Assembly (NCBI GenBank): GCA_018902385.1
Contig: JABSSW010000008.1
Coordinates: 1 to 64,000 of the forward strand
DNA: 64,000 bases
Direction: 5' to 3'
Source of the DNA: Physcia stellaris
Lineage: Eukaryota; Ascomycota; Lecanoromycetes; Caliciales; Physciaceae
Shown: piece by piece, positions 37,816 through 49,037 of the stretch
Numbering within the stretch: position 1 is the first letter of the stretch
Layout of the letters: each line of letters starts with the position of its first letter
Made by a program: the position numbers and the translations under genes
The notes under the pieces: generated by a model
The model's input: the letters and a program-made list of their open reading frames with translations, nothing else
The model's database searches: none
What the model was told of the DNA's origin: nothing

Positions 37816-39300
37816 TTGTGAGTTGCTACCTCTGTTCCTGGTAAAAGCTACTCTTCATTAGCTGGAACCCTGCGAGATGTAAGCGATCTGGGACGGCCGG
37901 AGTGTTTGCGGAATTGCTAGACGCGAGAAGAGATCGATGGCCTCTGCTCTCGGAATACGGACTCAGATGTTTCTCTCTACGATTCAGGATCTCAACATCA
38001 TCTATCCATCAACCCCACCCAAATCCTGCACAATCTTTTCGTTCTCACTTCCACGTCGACTCTGCCCTCGGATTACGCAAATCAGAAAAGTACTACCTTG
38101 TTTCTCTCTACGTTTCACCATCTATCAACCCCACCCAAATCCTTCACCCTCTTCTCCCCCTCACATCAACCCTCAACCACTTCTAACCCCGACCCCCCAC
38201 TAAAAAAAAAGAAAAAGAAACGGGTGGAATACAGCTCCTTCCCCATGGAAGTCAAAACTCAATCGCTTCATCTTGTAAACAACATACCAAGAAAGCAGTC
38301 GGCTCGGAAAGAGAGAAAAAGAAAGAAAAAAAAAGAAGAAAGGAACATCATATTTCAACACCTCCTTTCCATTGAATATATCTTTTACATTAACCTTAAC
38401 CTAGTAAATAGTTAAAAGTAAAAGAATGAGCGTCCTTCGTGCGTCTCCCATCCCATCCCATCAAATCCAATCTCATGTAACATACACAGCAAACCTCCAC
38501 CCCCATCCCATCACCAATCCTCCCCCCCCATCATTCAGGCGAAAATATACAAAAACATCCCCCCCCAACAAACAGGCCCATGATCCCACAGCATAGAGAC
38601 GAAAAAGTAGAAAGAAAGCACAAACAACGAACCCAAAACAACTTTCGCCCCCGTTCCGCGATCCATGAAACCACAAGGATATGCGTCGACGGAACTGTAC
38701 CCGCCCATGTTTGCAAAAATCGTTCATGAACCATCAACGTCGTCCCTCATCCTTTCGCCACTCTATTTCACGATGATGTAATACGAGCTGATGGAGTGAG
38801 AAAATGAAAAAAAAAAAGAAATATCATATGTTACCAGATAATATTCTTTACATTACCCTATCAAAAACAAAAAGAATGAGCGTCCATCCCATCAATCCAT
38901 CAAACATACACAACAAACCCCTCCCCCCCCCCCCAAAAGAGGGAATGAATATACAAAACATGCCCCCTCCCCACCTCACAAACCCAACAAAAGCGACAAG
39001 AGGCAGAAGAAACCGAGAAACGGCTCACGGGAAAGTAAACATGTAGATAGTAAGCCCGCCTTCCCGCCAGCCCAATAGGAAAAATGGATCTTCTCCCCAA
39101 GCACAATCCAAAGTCAATGGACGCCCTCATTCAGCCGAGGCCGAAAGAACAGGAGAAAAAAGAAACAGAAAAGAAGCGCCTATATAGTTATCGCGAACCC
39201 GTTCATGAGACCCATCAACGTGCGTCAATCAACCATCCCTCGTCCGCGCGCATTCTTTACGATTGGATATTACTATAAGCTGGTGTAGGGAGAAAAGGGG
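37816..39300. other. Intergenic region: 3' flanks, C-rich and A-rich low-complexity tracts
   Basis: No gene is seen. The region holds the 3' flank of the hypothetical gene, then A-rich runs (around 38205-38225 and 38805-38820), C runs (38521-38530, 38561-38568, 38923-38934) and a tandem duplication that covers the downstream flank of the tea1-like gene. Open stretches here are low-complexity by-products. Confidence 0.7.
38310..39290. repeat. Degenerate tandem duplication (about 450-480 bp) downstream of the tea1-like gene
   Basis: The two halves share, in the same order, an A-rich tract, a TCTTTTACATTA-like segment, AAAGAATGAGCGTCC (starting in block 38421 and block 38871, 450 bp apart), a C run followed by ATATACAAAACAT-type sequence, AACCCAACA-type sequence, and GTTCATGA followed by CCATCAACGT (38721 and 39201, 480 bp apart). 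Divergence is considerable, so the duplication is not recent. It covers the likely 3' UTR of the minus-strand gene ending at 39301. Confidence 0.75.
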
Positions 39301-42300
39301 TCAAGTAACCACACTCCTCTGCTGCAAGCCTCTCCCCTCTTCTTCATCCTCATCACTACTCTCGTCCCTCAACGCACCAGGCATCCCCCTCGTCAAGCCA
39401 GTGACTTCGCTCTCATTGCTCTTCAGCGCGGGGCGCATGCCTGCACCACCACCAACAGCAGGAGCACCAACAGCGCTCTCACTCCCACTCAGACTGTCAT
39501 CCCTCACCTCCCTCCTCTCAGCCTCCTTCTCCCTCTCCTCCGCCTCAAGGCGCTTGCGCCAATTGGCGAGGCTATCACTCAACATGCCATCATTACTGAG
39601 CGCAGCGGAAGTAGGCGTGCGCTCGAAGTCGAATTGGGAGCTGGTGCGGTAGTTGCGGTGCGTGCCCTCCCAGTGCGTGCGCAGCGTTTCGAGCTCCGAG
39701 GCGAGGCTGTCCAGCGCGACGGAGTTGCGGTTATTAGTGGTGGTGTGGAGGAGGGGATCGGTGGGGGAGGCGCCGAGGTTGAAGGTTGCGTCGGTGGAGG
39801 TGCTGTCGTGAGCGCGGGTGGAGATGGAGCTCTGGTTGCGCGAGTGCGCGTTGTGGTGGCCGTTGGTCATCTGCTGCGATTGGCGGCGGTAGTTGGTCAC
39901 CGAGTTGCCGACTTGGTCCAGGAGGAGGGTGACTTTCTGCTCTGCGTCCATGGCGCGGGATTCCAGCATCGAGTTTTCGCTTTTCAGCTGGTCGAGCTCG
40001 GAGCGGGCTTGGTGTTGGAGTTGGGACATTTGTTGCTGCGCTTGATCGTTGTTGTGGCGGTAAAAGTCACGTTGCCGTTGGGCCTCGTACAGCTCCGACT
40101 GGACGCCTTCCATTTGGCGTTCGAGCTGGAAGACGGTGTCTTTGACGCTTTCTTGCATCTCGTCAATTTCTCTTCGGAGCTGTTGACGCTCTTGTTCCCA
40201 TTCTGCTGCTGCTTCTGGGTCGAGTGAGCGCTCCGATCGGGAATGGGCGCTGTCCAGTTCTTTCCGCAAGTCACGGTTCTCACCCTTGTATTTCTGAAGC
40301 TCGTCTTTCATCCGCTTGAGCATCTTCTCTGTGCCTTTGACGTAGTGAACCGCAGATTGGTAGTCTGCCTCAAGCTGCTCCAACTTCTCGCGATAGCCTT
40401 GATCGGCCTCTTGCATTCTTGTCTCAGCGGTGGATCTGGTCTCTTCATGTGCTCTCAGGCTATCCTCCAATTGCTGCTCTACATCTTTCAGACGATTCTG
40501 CTCGGGAGTATCCCGGCGAGAAGCACGGCTCGCACCTCTCTCATCCAACAGCTCTTTGAGAGCGTTGTGCTGAACAGTCAATGCGCTCGTATCACGCTGG
40601 TGGCTTTCAAAGTGCTGCAAGATGTCGTTGTGCTTGCTCTGAAGCGCTTGATGTTCTCGAACGGTGTCTTGCATTTGCTTCCGAACATTCAAGTTCTCAC
40701 GACTGGCCTGCTCCTGGTAAGCCTCCAGACCTGCGATACGCTCTTCAGCCCCACGGAGCTTCTCAGCCGCCGTATCAGCTTCGGTTTGGTGTTGGCGCAG
40801 CAGATTGTGAGCGTTCTCAACTTGCTGCTTTAGTAGCACCACTCGTTCCTCAGCCATAGGATCAGAGCGGGTGTCCGGGCTTCGCATTTTGAGTGTTTCG
40901 AGGCCAGAGAGCACAGCTGTTCGGTGGGTACGAGCCTCGTTAGCATGGTTTTCGGCCAGTTCTTCGGCATCTCTGAGCCTGCGGCTTGTCGCGTCGAGCT
41001 CTGCAGTTCTCTCTTCATGCTCGGCGCGGAGTTGCAGCAGTTTTTGTTCAAGATTTTCTCTTTGCCCTCGCTCTTCTTCGAGCTTTCTCTCTAGCAGCGA
41101 AGTCTTGTCGTTCGACGATGTCACAGCCTCATGTAAAGATGCAAACGTGACACTGTGTTGATTAGCATTCTCAAGCGCCTCGTCTAGTCTACGACTTAGG
41201 TCATTCTTATCGACCTCAAGAAGTTCAGCTCGAGAATGTGCTTCGGTCTTTTGCGTAGCATGATCCCGAGCTGCCTTGGAAGTTTCGTGCAGCTCTCTTC
41301 GCAGGCTTTCAAGCTCACCAGGATTGTAAGATTGTTCGAAATCCGCGACGCGTTTCTGTGCGACTTCAGCGGTGCCTTCTGCTAATTCTCTTGCCTGTTT
41401 CTCGGTCTGGATCTCTGCAGTCATGGCCTGGATGGTGGCACGAAGCTCGTTCTGCGTAGCAAGAGCAACGGCAAGCTTTCGACCAATGTCGCTAGAACGG
41501 TCTTCACTCTCCAGATCCCTCACACCCTCGGACTGAGGAGTATTAGCAACACTACCGGCTCCGCCATGAGCAGCAAGCTTGGCTTTAGCATAAGCTGCTT
41601 CTCGAATTGCGACATCTCTCTGCTGCTCAATTGCTGCTACCTCCTGCGCCGCAGCATTCACCCGAGCATCAAGAGATCCCTGCACCTCAGCAAGTTGCGC
41701 ACGCATAGTAATCAGAGCTTCAACGAGAGGTCGGTCATCGTCATCGAACGACTGTACAGCTTTGTCATGCTCAAGAAATGAATTTTCAGAGACATTCGGC
41801 TGATAGCCAGCTTCTCGGGCAAGAGCCAATTCCGACTCAAACCAAGCATTGCGAGTTCTGGCAGCTTCCAATTCGCCAATCAGAGCTTCCTGCTGATTTG
41901 CAAGCTCTTCAAGTTGCTGATGTTGCCGCATTTCCTCGGGATCAGGAATATCTTGACGCACAATGTTTCTTGATTCTTGATTCCGTGACTCTTGATTCCT
42001 CGACTCTTGGCGCATATAATTTCTTGAGGGTGGCGTCTCGTCAGCTCCATCGTCAAAAGGACTCGGTTCACGCGGCGGTTGTTGGTTTGGAGTAGGGAAA
42101 TTCTGAATCTCCTCATAAGAGTCCTCGGGCGCAGCCTGCCTTGAACGCGATCGGACACCACCAGCGTCCATGATTTGCGCTTCCTCAGGGTCTACCATCG
42201 GATTCATCATCTTCTGCGGCTGTTGAGCGGTTGGTGTTCGTCTGCCATTCAAGATCGGACTGACTGATCGATTATTGAGGGCTCCTCTTGGACTCTCGCT

Positions 42301-44390
42301 GGATATCGGTGATACCACTGGAGAGCCGTGTTCCTTCTCATAGGACTCCGTTCTCGACGTGTCTATCTGTTGACCGTAAGGGCTTCGAGCATCTCTTGTA
42401 GGCGTTCTGCTCCTCGATCCTGCAGACCCGGCACCCATCACAGGAGCAACACCATTTGGTCTTGGCTGGGGCGCTTGCTGCAATGGTGGTGGTCCTGGAC
42501 TTTGTGATGCTGCAGATCGGGCCATTCGAGATCCAGGTCCAGGTGGGGGACCCTGTGGCGGTGGGCCATGCGGCATACCGTGTGGGGGGCCGTTCATCAT
42601 ACTCATGTCTGGTCCCCTTGGGCCCATTCCTTGTACGGCTTCCCTATTGGTCAAGCTCTCACGAGACCCACTGAATTTCCTTCGTAACCCATCATTCCCA
42701 GGCACTTCTCGTGCTCCATCTCGCGGTATAGGACCACGAAGCTGAGGCGCTTGCCTCTCGGCGCTTGGTCGACGATTGCCAGGAACACGCTCACCGGTTG
42801 GCGTCTGTTGAATCTGCTGATCGTTCGGATACCTGATCTTTGCTGTATCCAACATGTAGACTAAGCTCAGCTCGCCAGCGTCTCTCGGCGCCGAGCTTGG
42901 TTCTCCAGCCAGCACAACTATTTGTTTCCCAAAAGCCGTCATGCTATGACCAGATCGAGGCGAAGGCGAGGGTCCCATGTTTTGGAAGGTATACCATCGA
43001 CGTGAGGTGATCCTGAAAGCTGCAAGATCTCCTAGGTCCGCCCCTTCTTCTGTTCGTCCTCCGAAAATGTACATGACGTCGCCAACCAGGGCGGCAGAGT
43101 GACCTTCCCGAGGTGCAGGTATATATCCAATGCAATCTAATTGGGTCCAAGTTATTGTACGAGGGTCATAAGACCAGACGTCATTGAACCACTGGGTTCC
43201 ATTTGTACCGCCGAACCTAGTCACAGTTAGACATCGATTGAAAAATTCCAATGCCTACTTACAGATAAAGCTTATCGTTCCAGCTAACAATAGTATGATT
43301 CGTTCGCGCAGGGGGTACCTGCCCCTCTGGCGGTCCTCCGTCATTTGAATTTTCAACGAGTATTTCCCACCGACTATTGGCGGCTTGAAGAGCATTGAGA
43401 TCGAAAGCAACCAAGTCATTGAAAAAGTAGCCTTCCACCTGTCCACCAAAGACGTAAATTTTAGAGCCTAGAATATTAAGTGTATGGCCATATCGTCCGG
43501 CTGGCCGTCGACCGGGAGGCATGGATCGTGACCAATGCCGGGTAGCTGGAAAGTCAGCACGTGCACACAGGACTTGGAAGAAGTCTTACATGTATTAAGG
43601 AGGTAAAGGGTATCATCCAACTTATCGCGATCGTCCATCTTGGTGTCTCCACCAAAAACGATAAAGGCATTCCCAACGAGTAAACTGGCGTGGCCGACAC
43701 GGGGTCCTGGTCCTTCATATGTCGTACCGACCGGATAGCAAGCTAGGTTGCCACCCCCAGCTTCAATCATCCACAGGTCGCCTTTTACGGTAGTACCATT
43801 CACCAATCCTCCCATCAGGTAGACGTCGCCTTCTTTGGAAGCCAGAGCATTGACAGCTGCGCCATACCGAGGAAATGGATTTGGTTGGGATGAGGTGAAT
43901 GTAAGGCGCCGCTGTGACCACGGATAGAGACTTGCTGGATTAGGTGGAGTTTGGGTCGCAGGTGCATTGAGGGCATTTCTCGGCGGGTTATACTGCTGGA
44001 GAAAGGAATGTCAGCCTCCAGTCGCATTCGCATAGGCTTGCCATCACCGTCGAGGTCGCATTCTGTAGAACTTTATGATAGTAAGCTATCGCAAAAACAT
44101 ACCTGTACCTCCGCTGGCCCTTCTCCACCCTGCACATCCTTTTCCCGTCCATGATCCGGACTGGGAGTTTTCCCACCCACACCATTAATAGAGTTCGTGA
44201 TGGAGTGGTTAACGCTACCTCCAGGTGTTTGTACCGGCGTTTGGCCTATTGCGCCAGGTTTGGCCTTCACCCCGTTAGGTACCAGCGACCCGGGACTCGG
44301 CGCTCCATGCCCATCTCTCGACGGCGGTACCACTCTCGTATGAGGCTCCTTGTCTTTATGTTTCTCCTTTTTGCCGAACAAGAAAGACAT
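39301..44390 (-). CDS. tea1: Tea1/KelA-type kelch-repeat and coiled-coil cell-end polarity protein
   Basis: Exons (minus): 44390-44103, 43995-43590, 43545-43263 and 43216-39301. All join in frame at GTATGT, GTAAGA and GTAAGT donors with CTGAC-type branch sites, giving 1,630 residues. After a basic, Pro-rich N-terminus (about 95 residues, beginning MSFLFGKKEKHKDKE), kelch blades run from about 100 to 470 with repeated VFGG, YIFGG and LYLFGG cores, each followed by a Trp or Tyr strand. A Pro/Gln/Ser-rich linker includes a short NQESR triplet repeat (around 41960-42010). From about 735 to 1,540 there is a long Glu/Gln/Arg heptad-rich coiled coil, followed by a Ser-rich tail. This architecture and length match Tea1 of fission yeast and KelA/TeaA-type proteins, which ride microtubule plus ends to cell tips and mark growth sites. 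The upstream neighbour is a HAD phosphatase gene on the same strand. The family call is firm; exact orthology is inferred. Confidence 0.92.
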
Positions 44391-45275
44391 CTTGAGTGCG
44401 CCGGTTGCGCCGCCTTAGTGCAGGTAAGGCAAATGTGGTTCAACCCAGGTGCTGCGACCGCGGGGGTTTGGTCTTCAGATTATTGGCCGTCTGTAAGAAT
44501 GAAGGCTTCGTTGCGATATTCGGATTCGGTCGTAAAGATTACAAGTTCAAGGACTATTTTCGTCAAAGTCGTGGGATCCCAGGGAGCCGCGGGTTCATTG
44601 GAGAGCACTCAGCTAATGAGGCTCAGCAGCGAGACCGGGGGCGCTCTCCTCCTGTCAGTAAAGATAGCACAGCGAGAGGGATTGCGCAAATGATGGATGC
44701 GCATCTGGTATGAAGATGAAGATACTGGTGGGATATAGATCTGTGAATATGGTGGGATTAGGTGGAGGAAGGAGGTTGCGGGTTGAATGGGGGGTTGAGG
44801 TGAGTGTTCGGCAAGCAAATGGAAAATGATTTTCGTCTGGGAAATCCGGATCTTTGCCGTTCCTGGTTTTTTATCTAGCTCCGTTGAGCCCCAGCCATCT
44901 GTGTTCACCCAGAGCCAATCATACAATTCAATCCCCTTCTACTATCCCTTTACTGTCACTCCAAACAACAAGATGAAGTACAAATACACAAGGGGAGATT
45001 TCACCGACACTTCATAACTACGTTGTTCTAGTGTACCACCGAGTGGGTGCAGCACCGGTGTGATGTTGGTTCAGGGGTCGATATGGTCGAATTCGAGTCT
45101 GGCTCGCCTTTGTCGATGTTTCACCATCCTCAAACAGTCTAGCCCTTCTGTCTAATTCTAGGGGTCTCGCTTCCGAAATCGAAGATCACGAGATCCAGCA
45201 CTTGGGCATCAAAGATATACTCAGACTTCAGCAGCGCTCTCTATAAACCACCAAATCTACCAAGTACCTACCTAT
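44391..45275. other. Promoter region of the tea1-like gene and 3' flank of the HAD gene
   Basis: About 885 bp hold no supported gene. Open stretches such as 44151-44693 (+) overlap the first tea1 exon on the opposite strand and show no domain. A pyrimidine-rich leader is not obvious. The tea1 leader and promoter should lie just right of 44390. Confidence 0.6.
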
Positions 45276-46199
45276 TCACCAAACACTCCTCCCCAAAATC
45301 TTCCCCTCCAAAACCAAACACCCACTCGCCACAACCTCCTCGAAGTCCCTCGCCCACCACAAAACCCTCTCCTCCCCAGTCTGCACCTCCCCAAACTCCC
45401 CCACCCAATACGTCCCAACCCCCGCTCTGCCCAAAACCTCCCTCAACTCCCTCTGCTCGCTCCCAAGTGCGCCCTCGTCTCTCACCACAATGCCCACGTC
45501 CGCCTCGAGCAAGCACTCCAAATCCGTCACGGAGTCCCCAACGTAGATGACCCAAGGCTTTCCCCCTCCCCCTCCCTTTTCCGCAGCCACAAGCCCCCGC
45601 AAGCACCGTAGTTTATCCGCCGCGACATACAGCCCCTGCTCCCCCGCTTCGCCTAATAACACATCATTACAAACGACATGAACGCCCATCTCCCCACCCA
45701 AGACACCATAGATCCAAGCCGGGCTCCAGGCTACGCTGAGGACGTGGACCTGCGCTCTTCTTCCCCCATTCTCAAACCCCTTGCCCCCATCCCCTCTCAC
45801 CCCCCTCCTAACCACCACCCTCCCATCCCCCACAGCCCGCTTCCCCGCCTCCCTTATCCCCTCCTCCGTCACACGTACAGCTTTGAACGCCTCGACGCCG
45901 CGCAAGAAAGAGGCGCGTTCGATGGCGCGGAGGCTGTTGTGGTGGGATAGTGCTGTAGCTAGAGAAAAATGGGTGTGAAATTGGGAGGAAAGGGGGTTAG
46001 TAGCGTGATATTGCTCCAAATCAGCTACATACGCGGCCGCGAGAGCATCTGCTGTGGCGGGTGGGGCGTTGGTTGGGTTGGGGGGGGAAGCGCAGTGGAA
46101 GACGGTGGTTGGGATGGAGAGGAATTCGGGGAGGGTGGATGTGGTTGTGAGGGTGGAGTCGAAGTCGAGGACGAGGAGGAGGGGGTTGGGTTCGTGCAT
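45276..46199 (-). CDS. HAD-superfamily phosphatase-like protein
   Basis: A single exon encodes 307 residues. The N-terminus carries the HAD motif I, LDFDSTLT (nucleophile Asp12 and general acid Asp14), followed by a helical cap rich in Ala and His. A VLSVAWSP stretch near residue 155 fits motif II (Ser), and GDSVTDLECLLEAD near residue 220 fits motif IV with its metal-binding acidic residues. It resembles small fungal HAD proteins of the yeast Cto1 / PHOSPHO-like type, so a cytosolic phosphomonoesterase is likely, with substrate unknown. A Gly/Arg-rich insert (RRGVRGDGGKGFENGG) and a Gly run interrupt the core, probably surface loops. The coding strand is unusually GC-rich compared with its neighbours. 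No signal peptide or membrane segment is seen. The start was chosen as the first Met before motif I. Confidence 0.82.
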   Translation of the reverse strand: MHEPNPLLLVLDFDSTLTTTSTLPEFLSIPTTVFHCASPPNPTNAPPATADALAAAYVADLEQYHATNPLSSQFHTHFSLATALSHHNSLRAIERASFLRGVEAFKAVRVTEEGIREAGKRAVGDGRVVVRRGVRGDGGKGFENGGRRAQVHVLSVAWSPAWIYGVLGGEMGVHVVCNDVLLGEAGEQGLYVAADKLRCLRGLVAAEKGGGGGKPWVIYVGDSVTDLECLLEADVGIVVRDEGALGSEQRELREVLGRAGVGTYWVGEFGEVQTGEERVLWWARDFEEVVASGCLVLEGKILGRSVW

Positions 46200-47577
46200 T
46201 TTCCGTTTTCACGCGTATGTAGTTCGGTTGGTTTATTGAAGCCGCGTTTAAACGGTCGAAACGATTGTGGTGACACGGGATGCCGAACCTTGATAGCATC
46301 TCTCGTGCATGAAACTGTTCGCTAATTCTAATACCGACCTATTGGAAAGGTGATTCACTCGATAGAGAGCGATAAACATTTCATAATTCAGCATGCAAAC
46401 TTCACAGTGGCTGACAACCTCAATAATATTATTGAACAGAGAGTCGGAAGAAAATTGAAAAGTTGCTAGTATCATGCACAAACCCTCAGCCATATGAACA
46501 TTTGCCAAGCATTCACTGATCTCACTCGGTGACAAAGGAAATCAGAGACTCGGCTGGCATTGGGGTCTTTGTAAATAGCTATCTGCTGTCGAAGCTCGAA
46601 AACTAAGATCCACCATAGACGCACCACACGGCCAGCCTTCTTTCAACAAAAGACGCTCGAGGGGGGAAAGCTGAGAAAACACATGAGCAAGGCATAGCAG
46701 CATCATTACCACCCCGGAAGCCGCCCTATCAAATTCCATGCCTTCATAACCATAAGCTGGTAAGATATCCCCGGTGCGTGGATTGTAACCCCCCAATGCA
46801 ATGGGATGTCCATAGATTGCATTCGTACCGTGCATCAAGCTTCTCCACCTCCAGCCGCTGCGTCTCACATGTCACTCGCCGTTGCTATGCCTGCTCATAA
46901 GGAAATTCGTAGGGGGATCCTAAGGAATGGTGCTGGGGATGTGCTGGGGATTTTTGTGGTGAAATGTGATTATTGGAAAGGCCGTGATAAATTTTGCAGC
47001 GACAACGTTTTCGATGGTTGCTAGTACTTCCGAAGTGTTGAATGCTGATCCGGGTTCTGGTCGCAACTCGTAAGAAGTTGATAGTCCGAGTATAGTGCTG
47101 ACCAGCGGCGTGCCATTCATGAGCTAAGAATACTGTAGAACCATTCTTGATTCGGTGCTTGGATTGAACTGTAATAGTCCAAGCACATCGAGAAAGGTCC
47201 GGATTCTAAGCTCACGAGCCATCTATTGGAGGGTGGTGCCGATGCAAACAAAACATAAGGAGTGCAAGCCATCTAAGGGTAGTGGATGTAGATCCAGGAG
47301 TAATGCGTCGTAATCGAGATGGTCCAGCCTAGTATCCTGGCTTATCCCATCAACACCGAAACATCAATACCACGGATCTCGATAAGTAGCAGCGGGAGGA
47401 AATCCAGGACCAGGGACTCCCTTTGAGGCAGATCGAAGCCTAGCGTCGAGGACTGTAATTAGTCAGAATTCTTTCGCTTAACCCTCCAAAACGCCCAGCG
47501 TGATTCATCGATCAAACACCAAACGCAGAGGAGAGGAGTTCCTTACAAGGAACCATGGTCATTTATTGGCATAGAAC
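46200..47577. other. Intergenic region with two weak minus-strand open stretches
   Basis: The stretches at 46542-46868 and 46920-47120 (and 46248-46535) on the minus strand have host-like composition, but I recognise no domain and could not connect them with convincing splice sites. One (46542-46868) includes a Gly/Tyr-rich segment. They could be exons of an orphan gene or a decayed gene. Otherwise the region is the promoter of the HAD gene on the left and the 3' flank of CK1 on the right. Confidence 0.45.
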
Positions 47578-49037
47578 TCACATCCGATCACTTCCACCTA
47601 CTGCACGATTGGTGTCCGGGGTTTCGACGCCAGCACCAGAGGCGCCACGTTCAATGACCTTACGGCGCTGTGTAGAAATACCACCTAGTTTAGCAGTTGA
47701 GGATATGTTTCTAAGCAGCGGAGGAAGGAGGAATGACGGCTTTCGTACCTGCAGCGTGGCGACGGGCCGGCTTTTCTTCTTCTTCTTGGTTAGATTTCTG
47801 ACCATTACCGGCAGCTGCAATAGCCTGTGCGTTCTTTTGATACTTGTAGACGGTCCAGTCGAAGACATAATCATACTGGAAAGACTCGCGAACGAATAGG
47901 TCGCGGAAGATCTTACGTAGGTAAGAGTAATCGGGCTTGTCATCAAAGCGGAGGGACCGAGTGTAGTTCAAATAAATGGCAAACTCGTTAGGAAAGCCAC
48001 GGCAGAGCACCTCAGTTGGTGTGGTCATCTTCTTTTCCATGATACGATCATACTTTTGCTTCTTGGTAGCAGCCTTCAGTCCTTGCCATGGAAGAGAACC
48101 ACGGCAGAAATAGAGCATCACGTAACCGAGAGACTCCATATCATCACGGCGGGATTGTTCTGATACAGTGTCAGCATTTGGATATCCTTGTTCAGCTCTA
48201 AGGATACTCACCAACCCCCAAGTGAGTATTGATACTCGCGTACCGAGCGGTACCGGTCAAGTTCTTGTTCTCGCGGTATGGGATATGGAAATGGGTCTTT
48301 GGGTCGCGATATTTCTTGGCCAAACCAAAGTCAATAACATTGACCTGGTTGCCACGCTTGCCAATGCCCATCAAGAAGTTGTCGGGCTTGATATCGCGGT
48401 GAATGAAGGATTTGGCGTGAATGTACTCAATACGAGAGATGAGCTGGTCGGCCAAGAGCAGGACAGTCTTCAAAGAGAATTTCCGATTGCAAAAATTGAA
48501 CAAGTCCTCCAAACTTGGTCCAAGGAGATCAAGGACCATGGCATTGTAGTCACATTCTGTCCCGAACCAGCGAACGAAGGGGATGCCCACACCTCCAGCG
48601 AGTGACTTGTAGACACGAGCTTCATATTCGAGTTGAGGATGTTTGGCTTTGACACTTTCGAGTTTGATGGCAATCTCTTCGCCCGAGATGATATTGGTAC
48701 CAAGGTAAATATCACCAAAACTACCGCTGCCAATTTTACGACCAATTCGGTACTTGTTGCCCACACGGAGATCCTATATTGAAAAGTCATTAGTATAATT
48801 TCGACAGACCTATAGAGGAAACGTAGACCAGCCACCGCGGGCATCTTGGGCCAGTTCCAAAGCAGCGGCGAAAAGAGACAGCTTTGAGTATTGTCATTAA
48901 TCCGTGCCAGTGGAAACTCCAATGCTCTAATATAGTCCATGCCCATTTTGGGTTTCAAGGCTTCTCTTTCCACTTTGGATGCTACCCAGGAAGGCCCAAT
49001 ATCCAAGCTCAATGAGTGTACGTACCATTGTGGTCAT
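47578..49037 (-). CDS. hrr25: Casein kinase 1 of the delta/Hrr25/Hhp1 type
   Basis: Exons (minus): 49037-49026, 48773-48212, 48159-47749 and 47684-47578, giving 363 residues. The first coding exon is only 12 bases (MTTM), followed by a 252-bp intron and then [17 protein letters not shown]. The kinase domain shows the glycine loop GSGSFG (19-24), Lys41, HRDIKPDN with catalytic Asp131, DFG at 152-154, and the CK1-specific SIN in place of APE. TKKQKY resembles the CK1 nuclear localisation element. The short C-terminal tail is Gln/Glu/Gly-rich and ends GGSDRM, with no terminal Cys pair, so it belongs to the Hrr25/Hhp1/CK1-delta group and not the membrane-bound Yck group. In Neurospora the homologue (CK-1a) phosphorylates the clock protein FRQ; in yeasts it acts in DNA repair, meiosis and trafficking. 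It is single, essential-type and highly conserved. Long upstream sequence suggests a long leader. Confidence 0.96.

Noticed and set aside
37902-38415. Plus-strand genes in the pyrimidine-rich stretch after the hypothetical gene
   Set aside because: Several overlapping frames are open because of low complexity. No domain or splice pattern favours any of them.
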